DNA of 12,364 nucleotides from positions 1 to 12,364 of the forward strand of contig JAICUS010000121.1 in the NCBI GenBank assembly GCA_025935735.1, written 5' to 3'. A program made the position numbers and the translations under genes. Of the stretch, positions 1-8,200 are shown in pieces; the stretch's first letter is position 1; each line of letters begins with the position of its first letter. The DNA comes from Solirubrobacteraceae bacterium. GTDB taxonomy: Bacteria; Actinomycetota; Thermoleophilia; Solirubrobacterales; Solirubrobacteraceae. A model generated the notes under the pieces. That model made no database searches. It saw only the letters and a list, made by a program, of their open reading frames with translations, and was not told the DNA's origin.

Positions 1-1
1 A

Positions 2-202
2 GGCACGGTCTCGGTCGACGTCCAGGCGGGCGTGGCCTACCTGCGCGGCGTGGCCGCGCCGGAGTGGATCGACCGCCTGGCCGCCGAGGCGCGCCGGGTC
101 GAGGGCATCAGCGGCGTCAAGAACCTGCTGCACACGCCGGGCACGCCGACCCCGGCGGCCGAGCCGCGCTTCCTCGCGGCGCAGCACTTCCACCGCTCCT
201 AG
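2..202 (+). CDS. BON-domain protein, C-terminal fragment
   Basis: The frame is open from the window edge to a TAG at 200-202, giving 66 residues with no start in view. The first ~45 residues follow the BON pattern: a beta strand (TVSVDVQAGVAYLRG), a helix (WIDRLAAEARRV), then the G-[IV]-x-x-V-x-N ending (GISGVKNLL). BON domains are small alpha/beta modules found in periplasmic, membrane-associated and osmotically induced proteins, where they are thought to bind phospholipid or other surfaces. A Pro/Thr/Ala-rich tail of about 20 residues (TPGTPTPAAEPRF...) follows. The domain is seen directly; what lies N-terminal (further BON copies, a signal peptide or CBS domains) is outside the window, so the full function is unknown. 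It converges on the ABC ATPase gene with only 46 nt between stops. Confidence 0.7.
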   Translation, partial: GTVSVDVQAGVAYLRGVAAPEWIDRLAAEARRVEGISGVKNLLHTPGTPTPAAEPRFLAAQHFHRS

Positions 203-213
203 CCCAGCGATGC

Positions 214-240
214 GGCGGGCCCGCGCGCCGCGGGCCCGCC
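214..240. terminator. GC-rich hairpin between convergent genes
   Basis: A perfect 12-bp inverted repeat (GGCGGGCCCGCG, 3-nt loop, CGCGGGCCCGCC) fills most of the 46-nt gap between the BON-protein stop (202) and the ABC ATPase stop (249). Because it is symmetric and sits between two convergent stops, it can serve both strands. There is no T-run on either side, which is common for hairpin terminators in high-GC actinobacteria. The position supports a bidirectional terminator; termination itself is inferred. Confidence 0.65.
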
Positions 241-248
241 TCAGCCGC

Positions 249-1442
<1,194 letters not shown>

Positions 1443-1448
1443 ATCAGG

Positions 1449-1458
1449 CTCCTCCCCT
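1449..1458 (-). promoter_or_regulatory. Strong Shine-Dalgarno deciding the TTG start of the ABC ATPase
   Basis: On the minus strand this reads AGGGGAGGAG, followed by the 6-nt spacer CCTGAT and then TTG. It is the best ribosome-binding site in the window and fixes an otherwise ambiguous start. About 20 nt further upstream (minus strand, 1484-1479) TACGAT resembles a -10 box, but no convincing -35 accompanies it. Confidence 0.75.
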
Positions 1459-1511
1459 GTGACGGACCGGCGGGGAGGATCGTAAACCACCGGGAGCCGG
1501 ACAGGCCCCGA

Positions 1512-1829
1512 TCAGTCGCGCGCGCCGGGGTGGCCGTCGCCCGGCCAGGGCGCGAGCACGAGCAGCAGCCGCGCGTCGGAGGTCGCGCGGACCGCGTGGC
1601 GCTCGCCCGGGTCGAACACCGCGGCCAGCCCCGGGCCGCCGTTCTGCCCGCCCAGCTCGACCTCGCCCTCGATGACCACGACGTAGGCGCGCTCGTGCAC
1701 CTGGTGCTCTTCAAGCGCCTCCCCGGCGGGCAGCTTGATCAGGATCGACCGCGCCTCCCCGCGAGCCGAGTGCAGGATCTTGGGCTGATGAGGCTCGACG
1801 GCGACGGTGCGCAGGTCCCAGTGGTCCAT
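1512..1829 (-). CDS. Small single-domain cupin protein
   Basis: A protein of about 105 residues with one cupin (beta-barrel) domain. Motif 1 appears as GEALEEHQVHERAYVVVIEG: two histidines and a glutamate that normally bind a metal, followed by a strand and Gly. Motif 2 appears as VFDPGERHAVRA with its histidine. Small cupins act as metal-dependent enzymes, sugar isomerases or ligand sensors; nothing here identifies the substrate. I start it at ATG 1829 (MDHWDLRT) because the fold begins there, though no good ribosome-binding site precedes it. A GTG at 1856 would add nine residues and overlap the sigma-factor stop as GTGA, so start by translational coupling is the alternative. The tail (PWPGDGHPGARD) looks disordered. 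It lies just downstream of the sigma gene on the same strand, so co-transcription is likely. Confidence 0.8.
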   Translation of the reverse strand: MDHWDLRTVAVEPHQPKILHSARGEARSILIKLPAGEALEEHQVHERAYVVVIEGEVELGGQNGGPGLAAVFDPGERHAVRATSDARLLLVLAPWPGDGHPGARD

Positions 1830-1852
1830 GCGCGGCAGCGTACCGGCGGGCG

Positions 1853-2674
1853 TCACTCCCCGGCGGCCTCGCGCAGGCGGGCGATCGCCTGGCGGATGAT
1901 CCGCGACACGTGCATCTGCGAGACGCCGACGCGCTCGCCGATCTCGGCCTGCGTGAGGTCCTCGGAGAACCGCAGCCGCAGCACCTCGCGCTCACGGTCG
2001 CTGAGCACCCGCATGAGGCGCTCCACCGTGGCCGAGTCCTCGGCGACGCCGAAGCCCGGGTCCTCGATGCCGAGCACGATGCCCGCGCCCTCCTCCTCGT
2101 CGTCCTCGCGCGGGCGGTCGAGGGAGACGGCGCGGTATGCGCCGGCCGCCTCGCGGGCCTCCAGCACCTGCTCCACCGTGGTTCCGGTGCGCTCGGCGAT
2201 CTCCGCCGGTGTGGCCGCACGGCCCAGCTCGCGGCTGAGCTCCTCGCTCACCGGCTCCAGGCGCACGGCCAGCTCCTGCAGGTCGCGCGGGACGCGGACC
2301 GACCACCCCTTGTCGCGAAAGTGACGCTTGAGCTCGCCGAGGATGGTCGGCACGGCGAAGCTCGAGAACGCGGTCTGGCGCTCCGGGTCGTAGCGGTCGA
2401 CCGCCTTCAGCAGCCCCAGCGAGGCGACCTGGTTGAGGTCGTCGAGCAGCTCCCCGCCGCGCTGATAGCGGCGCGCGAGCTGGCGGGCCAGCGGCAGGAA
2501 GCGCTCCACCACGGCCGCGCGGGCGGCCGGGTCGCCCGCGTGGGCGCGCTCCAGCAGCCGCCGGTCGGCGCGGGCGCGCGCGGCCCGGCCCTCTGGATCG
2601 GCTGGATATCCTCGGGGCGCTGCGGCCCTCTCTGTACGGTCGTCGACGTGCTCCAAGCCCTTTGCACCAGCCAT
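1853..2674 (-). CDS. RNA polymerase sigma-70 factor, SigB/SigF/SigG subfamily
   Basis: An alternative sigma factor of the stress/sporulation type (273 aa, typical length). Regions: an N-terminal extension (1-30); region 2 with DDLNQVASLGLLKAVDRYDP (78-97, core binding) and FSSFAVPTILGELKRHFRDKGWSVRVPR (103-130, -10 recognition); region 3 with LSRELGRAATPAEIAERTG (about 147-164); an acidic linker (DDEEEGAG, about 191-198); and region 4 with LSDREREVLRLRFSEDLTQAEIGERVGVSQ (224-253) and a complete helix-turn-helix for -35 recognition. Region 1.1 is absent, so it is not the housekeeping sigma. Homologues control general stress, osmotic or developmental regulons and are usually held by an RsbW-type anti-sigma factor; none is encoded here. 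ATG 2674 is the first start and has only a weak ribosome-binding site. It is divergent from the ANTAR gene, with an 86-nt gap. Confidence 0.92.
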   Translation of the reverse strand: MAGAKGLEHVDDRTERAAAPRGYPADPEGRAARARADRRLLERAHAGDPAARAAVVERFLPLARQLARRYQRGGELLDDLNQVASLGLLKAVDRYDPERQTAFSSFAVPTILGELKRHFRDKGWSVRVPRDLQELAVRLEPVSEELSRELGRAATPAEIAERTGTTVEQVLEAREAAGAYRAVSLDRPREDDEEEGAGIVLGIEDPGFGVAEDSATVERLMRVLSDREREVLRLRFSEDLTQAEIGERVGVSQMHVSRIIRQAIARLREAAGE

Positions 2675-2760
2675 CTGTGTGAGGCGCCGAGGGGCTTGGG
2701 CGCGAGACGACCGGCGGGGTTCAGGGCCGGGCCTATGAAGTGTAGAAGCAGGTTCCCAAG

Positions 2761-3360
2761 ATGACCAGAAGCGAACGAGCCCTTCGCGTCCTGCTCGCCA
2801 ACGAGCGCGAGGAGGACCTCCGCCGGCTCGCCGACGTGCTCGAGGGGCTCGGGCACGAGGTGACGCCGTTCGCCGTCTCCGTGAGCGAGGCGGTGCAGCT
2901 GATCGCCCGCGAGGACCCCGACGTGGCGTTCGTCGTCTTCGACGGCGACGACGACCATGGGCTGGCGCTGCTGTCGGAGACCGTCGAGTACGCGTCCGGG
3001 CCGGTGCTGGTGACGCTGCGCGCCACCGAGAGCAGGCAGACGGTGGCGCGCGCCGCCGACATGGGCATCGCGGGCTATGTCGACTCGTGGGAGCCGCAGG
3101 ACGTGCAGGGGGCGATCGAGGTCGCGCTGCGCCGCCACCGCGAGTCGGAGCGGCTCAGCGAGAAGGTGGAGCAGCTCGAGTCGGCGCTGGAGCGCCGGGC
3201 GGTGATCGAGCGGGCCAAGGGCGTCCTGATGGAGCGCCACGCCGTCGACGAGCGCGAGGCGTTCGCGCGGCTGCGCGACCATGCGCGCTCCGGCGGCCGG
3301 CGGGTCGTCGAGATCGCGCAGGCCGTGCTCGACGGCCACGCGCTGCTACCGAAGCGCTAG
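2761..3360 (+). CDS. ANTAR-domain regulator with degenerate receiver domain
   Basis: A 199-residue two-domain regulator. Residues ~8-120 form a receiver-like alpha/beta domain (LRVLLANEREEDLRRLADVL; DVAFVVFDGDDD). Residues ~124-146 are a charged helix, likely coiled coil. Residues ~138-193 match ANTAR (LERRAVIERAKGVLMERHAVDEREAFARLRDHAR), a three-helix RNA-binding domain that binds paired hairpins in leader transcripts and prevents termination. D61 could be the phospho-acceptor, but the conserved lysine near the end of the receiver is replaced (YVDSWEP where Y-[LIV]-x-K-P is usual), so classical phosphorylation is doubtful. ATG 2761 fits the domain start; its ribosome-binding site is weak. 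No histidine kinase is adjacent. It is divergent from the sigma gene, suggesting a shared regulatory region, and its 3' end overlaps the IMPase gene by 15 nt. Target transcripts are unknown. Confidence 0.88.
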   Translation: MTRSERALRVLLANEREEDLRRLADVLEGLGHEVTPFAVSVSEAVQLIAREDPDVAFVVFDGDDDHGLALLSETVEYASGPVLVTLRATESRQTVARAADMGIAGYVDSWEPQDVQGAIEVALRRHRESERLSEKVEQLESALERRAVIERAKGVLMERHAVDEREAFARLRDHARSGGRRVVEIAQAVLDGHALLPKR

Positions 3361-4155
3361 CCGCTCCTCCAGCTCGTCGAGCAGCTCGCGGTGGCCGGCG
3401 AGGTGCCAGCGCGTGCCCGCGTGCTCGACGGTCCGCGCGGCGCCGCCGGCCTCGGTGACCAGCAGGGCGCCGGGCAGCCAGTCCCACGGCTCGGTCTGCG
3501 GCTGTATCCAGGCGTCCAGCCGCCCGGCGGCCACCCAGGCCAGCTCGAGCGAGCCCGGCCCGGCGTGGCGGAAGAGCCCGGCGGCGTCGATCAGCGCGTG
3601 CGCGGCCTCCCTGACGCCCGGGAGCACGAGGCGGTCCTGGCGCAGGAACACGGCCACGTGCGCCTGGTCGAGCCGGCGCGGGCCGCGGACCCGGGTGCTC
3701 GCCGGTGGGCGGGGTTCGCCGGCCACGGTGGCGACGGTGCCGCCGGCGCCGCGCTCGGCGGCGTGGAGCTCGCGGGCCTGCGGGTCATAGACCGCGGCGG
3801 CCCGCGGCCCGTACGCGTCCTCCAGCGCGACGGCGCTGCACCAGCCGCCGGTGAGGCCGCTCGCGAAGCTCACCGTGCCGTCGACGCCGTCGATCAGCCA
3901 GCGGCGGTCGCCGCCGGCGGTCTGCGTGCCCTCCTCGCCGAGGATGCCGTCGCCCGGGCGCCGCCGCGAGAGGATCGCCACGGCCGCGGCCTCGGCGGCG
4001 TGGTCGGCCTCGGTGACCACGTCGGCGGCGACGCCCTTGGTGCGCGGCTTCAGCGGCGCGGCGCGGGCGTCCTGCGCGGCCCGGGCGGCGGCGAGCGCGG
4101 CCGCGACGGCCACGTCGAGGTCGCTGGGTTGGCTCGGTTCTGCAGGGGGAAGCAT
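3346..4155 (-). CDS. Inositol monophosphatase family protein
   Basis: A 269-residue Mg2+-dependent sugar-phosphatase-fold protein. Visible family elements: VVTEAD (46-51); GEEG (73-76, metal ligand E74); WLIDGVDGTVSF (86-97, ligands D89 and D92); and WDWLPGALLVTEAGG (224-238, ligand D225). Members hydrolyse inositol-1-phosphate, histidinol phosphate, fructose-1,6-bisphosphate or 3'-phosphoadenosine nucleotides (CysQ); the sequence does not decide which. The motif W-[IV]-D-P-[LI]-D-G-T has Gly (G90) in place of the usual Pro. ATG 4155 fits the fold (ten-residue lead before the first helix) but has no Shine-Dalgarno sequence; upstream open frame reaches 4407 and would run into the start of the divergent BrkB-type gene, so it is unlikely to be used. 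The stop lies inside the 3' end of the ANTAR gene. It stands alone on its strand here. Confidence 0.87.
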   Translation of the reverse strand: MLPPAEPSQPSDLDVAVAAALAAARAAQDARAAPLKPRTKGVAADVVTEADHAAEAAAVAILSRRRPGDGILGEEGTQTAGGDRRWLIDGVDGTVSFASGLTGGWCSAVALEDAYGPRAAAVYDPQARELHAAERGAGGTVATVAGEPRPPASTRVRGPRRLDQAHVAVFLRQDRLVLPGVREAAHALIDAAGLFRHAGPGSLELAWVAAGRLDAWIQPQTEPWDWLPGALLVTEAGGAARTVEHAGTRWHLAGHRELLDELEERLALR

Positions 4156-4285
4156 GGCAGGAGATGGCTCGGGGGCCCACCCTCCCGGCGACGTGTCGCA
4201 GCACCACCCGTTGGGAGGCTTCCGCCGGTAGGGCACCCCTAGAGTTGGGAGCGGTGGCCGCCATTCTGCTCGTCGGGGCCCTGCG
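4156..4285. other. Divergent intergenic region with small repeats
   Basis: This 130-nt gap separates the divergent IMPase and BrkB-type genes and must hold both promoters. It contains the perfect inverted repeat TAGGG-CAC-CCCTA (4229-4241) and two direct copies of GTTGGGAG (4210-4217 and 4244-4251), which flank that palindrome. No convincing -35/-10 pair was found on either strand. The repeats could be an operator, but in such GC-rich DNA short repeats arise by chance. Confidence 0.4.
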
Positions 4286-5233
4286 GTGAGCGCCCGGTCC
4301 GGCGACGGAGCGGGCCTGCCCGACCGCCGCGAGTCCGGCCCGGCGCTCGAGCTCGCCGACTTCAAGCGCGCGTTCAAGCGCTTCCGGAGCGACCAGGTCA
4401 CCGACAACGCGGCCTCGCTGACCTACTACTCGCTGCTGTCGCTGTTCCCCGCGCTGCTGTTCTGCGCGGCGATCCTCGGCGTGTTCGGGCAGGCCGCGCT
4501 GATCGACGAGGCGGCGCGCTACCTCGAGCAGGCGGGCGCGCCGCCCGACACCGTCAGCGCGGTCACCGGCGCGCTGCGGTCGGCGCAGCACCAGCACGGG
4601 ACGGCGATCGTCGCGCTGATCGTCGGCCTGGGGTTGTCGCTGAACGGCGCCTCGGGTGCGTTCGGCGCGGCCGGGCGGGCGCTCAACAAGGTCTTCCGGG
4701 TGCAGGAGGGGCGCGGGTTCGTGCGCCACAAGCTCAACGACCTGCTGTGGACGCTGGTCGTGGCCGCGCTCGCGCTGGTCACGTTCGTGCTGGTCTTCCT
4801 CGGCGGCGGGCTGGCCTCCGACGTGCTGGGGAAGATCGGGCTCGGCGACACGGCGGCGGCGATCTGGCGGCTCGCCCGCTGGCCGGCCGCGCTGGTGGTG
4901 ACGATGACGATCTACGCGATCGTCTACTACGCCGCGCCGAACGTGGAGGTGCGGCGGTTCCGCTGGATCACGCCGGGCGCCGTGGTCGGCGTGGCGCTGT
5001 GGATCCTCGCCTCGATCGCGTTCTTCGTCTACGTCTCGAACTTCTCGTCCTACGGGGCGACGTACGGCGCGTTCGCCGGCGCGGTGATCCTGCTGGTCTG
5101 GCTCTGGCTGACCAACGTCGCGTTCCTGTTCGGCGCCGAGCTCAACGCGGTGGTCGACGTCCGCCGGGCGCGCCACGTGCCGCTGGACTACGACGGGCCG
5201 GTGCTGCCCGCCAAGGAGCCGGCCAACGGCTGA
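4286..5233 (+). CDS. YihY/BrkB (UPF0761) family integral membrane protein
   Basis: A 315-residue inner-membrane protein with six predicted transmembrane segments at about 45-67, 105-124, 153-175, 199-217, 229-250 and 262-284. Family marks include the amphipathic start FKRAFKRFRSDQVTDNAASLTYYSLLSLFPALL (about 26-58), the APNVEVRRFRWITPGA loop, and the C-terminal signature YGATYGAFAGAVILLVWLWLTNVAFLFGAELNAV. The family includes E. coli YihY, once misnamed RNase BN, and Bordetella BrkB linked to serum resistance; its biochemical role is unsettled, and a transporter or envelope function is likely. Charged cytoplasmic tails flank the core. The start is GTG 4286 with a modest GGGG site 7 nt upstream; no better in-frame start was found. 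The 3' end overlaps the convergent addA-like gene by 46 nt. Confidence 0.9.
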   Translation: MSARSGDGAGLPDRRESGPALELADFKRAFKRFRSDQVTDNAASLTYYSLLSLFPALLFCAAILGVFGQAALIDEAARYLEQAGAPPDTVSAVTGALRSAQHQHGTAIVALIVGLGLSLNGASGAFGAAGRALNKVFRVQEGRGFVRHKLNDLLWTLVVAALALVTFVLVFLGGGLASDVLGKIGLGDTAAAIWRLARWPAALVVTMTIYAIVYYAAPNVEVRRFRWITPGAVVGVALWILASIAFFVYVSNFSSYGATYGAFAGAVILLVWLWLTNVAFLFGAELNAVVDVRRARHVPLDYDGPVLPAKEPANG

Positions 5234-8200
5234 GCGGGCCGGAGGGTCTCGCTCTCCGGCCACGAGCACAGCGCCGTCCGGCCGGGGCAGTCGCCGCACA
5301 GCTCGCGGTGCGGATGGGCGGTGACGGGGTGCTCGTGGGCGAGCAGGCCCTGGGCGAGCCGGGCCAGCCGGGCCACCAGCTCGGGCGCGTCGTCGGCGGT
5401 GTAGGTGACGCTGACGGGCTCGTCCGGGCGCTCGAGCAGGCAGTGGGCGACCTCGACCTGCGGCGCGCCGCTGCGCAGCGCCGCGAGCGCGTAGATGAGG
5501 CGCTGGGTGCCGTAGTGGCGCTCGATCAGCTCGCGCGGGTCCTCGGAGACGGGGTCGGTCTTGTAGTCCACGACGAGCGCGCCGCCGTCGGGGAGGGCGG
5601 CGAGGACGTCGACGAAGCCGGAGACGAGCGGGCCGGCGCCGTCGGGCTCGAGCGCGAACGCGAAGCCGGCCTCCCGCTGGATGCGGGTGGCGGCGGCGAG
5701 CCGGCCGCACAGCGGCGAGCCGGCGAACGCGGCCACGAGCCGCTGCACGTCGTCGATCTCGTCGGGCGACAGCGCCGCATCGAGCTCTGTGGCGAGTTGT
5801 GCGACCGCTGCGTCGTCCGGCGGCTGGGGGTGCGCGAAGTCGAGCGTCTCCAGCGCCCGGTGGACGAGCGAGCCGCGGGTGAGCGGGGACAACACGGGCA
5901 CGGTCTCACCGTCAAGTGGAGGTGGAGGCGCGACCCGCGGGAGCTTGAGGACGCGCTCCAGGTAGAACCGGTAGCCGCAGCGGGAGTAGTCGGAGAGCTG
6001 CGTGTACGAGAGCCGCTGCGGCGCGGGCCGCGGGCGCGCCGGACGGGCCGGGACCGCGGCCGGCACGGCGGGCAGCGCGGTGCTCGCCGCCGCCCGGGCG
6101 GGCGCGCGCGCCTCCAGCGCCTGCGGCGGCAGCGTCTCCGGCGAGTTGAGGAAGCAGCGGACCCGTCCGATCCGTCCGTCCCACGCGCGCTCCACCACCT
6201 CCGCGCCGGGCTCGCCGCCCGCCACCGCGTGGGCGAGCCAGTCGATCGGCGGGCCGCCGTTGCGCGCCGCGGGCCACTTCTCGACGTCGGTGCCGCCGGA
6301 GAGGATCAGCCGCTCGCGGGCCCGGGTGAGCGCGACGTAGAAGAGCCGCCGCTCCTCCTCGGCGGCCGCCTCGGCCTCGGCCTCGGCGAGCCGGTCCCAG
6401 ACGGCGGTGGGCACCGTGTCGCCGCCGCCGAGCGGGGCCAGCCGCAGCCCGGCGGCCCCGTCGCGGCCGACGAGCAGCGCCGGCCGCGAGCCGCCGGCCC
6501 TGCGGCCGAGGTCGGCCACGCACACGACGGGGAACTCGAGCCCCTTCGCCCGGTGGATGGTCATCAGCCGCACGGCGTCGAGCCCTTCGGACTCGAGCGC
6601 CGCCTCGCCCTCGCGGGCCTCGGCCAGGTCGCGCGCGGCGGCGTCGGCCAGGAACGCCCGCAGGTCGCGCCCCTCCGCCCGCTCGAACTCGCGCGCGAGC
6701 CGCATCAGCTTGCGCAGGTTGGCCAGCCGCCGGTCGCCGCCCGGCCGCGCCAGCACCGCGAGGTCATACCCGGTCGCCACGATCGCGTGCTCGAGCAGCA
6801 CCTCCACCGGAGCCCGCTCCGCCCGCTCGCGCTCGGCGGCCAGCAGCCGCGCGACCGCGACGATCCGCCCGAGCTCGGGAAGCCCCGCAAGGACCGCGCC
6901 ACCGGTGACGCGGGCCACGCGCGCCTCCCCCTCGCCGGCCGCGCCCGCCCCGCCCTCGGCGGCGGCGGCCTGCAGCGCCGCCCACAGGCCGCCGCCGCTG
7001 GTCCGGCCGGCGTCGGCGAGCAGGACGAGCGCGTCCGAGCCGGCGCCGCAGAACGGCGAGGCGAGCACGGTGAGCAGCGCCTCCTCGTCGTGTGGGTTCG
7101 CGAGCACGCGCAGCCAGGCGAGGCCGTCGCGGACCTGCTCCTGCGACCAGTAGCCGCGGCCGCCGACGACGTAGGTGGGCAGGCCCTGCTCCTCCAGCGC
7201 CTCCTCCAGCAGCCGCAGCGAGGCGGTGGCGCGGACGAGGACCACCAGCTCGCCGGGGCGGCGGCCGGCGTCGACCTCCTCGCGCAGCCGGTGAGCCACG
7301 AGGCGGGCCTCGGCGCGCCGCCACGGCTGGTCGCCGCCGGCGGCGAGCCCGAGCCGCGGCTCCAGCTCGTCCCAGCCCTGCGTCGCGGTCACCAGCAGCT
7401 CGACCGGCGGCTCGCCCGAGGGCGCGAGCTCGAACAGTCGCAGCGCGCCGCTCGCGTCCTCCGGCGTCTCCCGGCGGCCGGCCCGCAGCGGCGTGAACCG
7501 CTCGCCCAGCACGGGCGCGAAGGTCGCGTTGAGCACGTCCAGCAGCTCCTGGCGGGAGCGGAAGTTGACCGCCAGGCCCCGGACGTGCTCGGCCGGCAGC
7601 GCCGCGGCGCGGCCCCGGAAGATCGACACGTCGGCGTGGCGGAAGCCGTAGATCGACTGGAACTCGTCGCCGACCGCGAACAGGTTGTCGCGCTCCAGCG
7701 CCTCGAGGATCCCCAGCTGCACGGCGTTCGTGTCCTGGAACTCGTCCACCATCAGCAGCTCGAACCGGTCCGCCCAGCGCGCGCGGGTCGCGGGGTCGGC
7801 GAGCAGGTCGCGCGTGCGCAGCTCGAGATCCTCGAAGTCCACCGCCGCCCGCCCGGCCTTCGCCGCCTCGTACTCCGCGTGGAAGCGCCGCAACAGCTCG
7901 TCCAACAGCCGCAGCGCACCGCGCGCATGGTGCGCCGCGCACGCCTCCCGGTACGCGCGCCAGGCATCGCGGTAGGCCTCGCACTCCGCGCCGTCCAGCG
8001 CCTTCGCCCCACGCTTGAGCTCCGCGGGGTCGAGCGCGCCGGGCCACGGCACGACGGCCCGGTCCATGTCCGCGCACGCGGTCAGCGCGTCGCGCGCCGT
8101 CCTCACGCGTGCGCCGTCGCCGGCGGTGGCCAGCACGCGCTCGGCGGCGGCGCGGGCGGCGGCCAGGGCGGTCGGGTCGGGGTCCGGCGCGGCGGGTGGG

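Noticed and set aside
2675..2760. SigF-type (GTTT-N15-17-GGGTA), ECF-type (GGAAC) or LexA-type (GAAC-N4-GTTC) sites between the sigma and ANTAR genes
   Set aside because: Only partial matches were found, such as GGAAC without a partner box at the right distance and isolated TATGAA or TACACT; not enough to call a promoter or operator.
3785..5710. Minus-strand open frame of 641 codons over the BrkB-type gene and part of the IMPase gene
   Set aside because: The plus-strand protein has six clear membrane segments and a family signature, whereas this frame is Arg/Ala/Pro/Gln low-complexity sequence.
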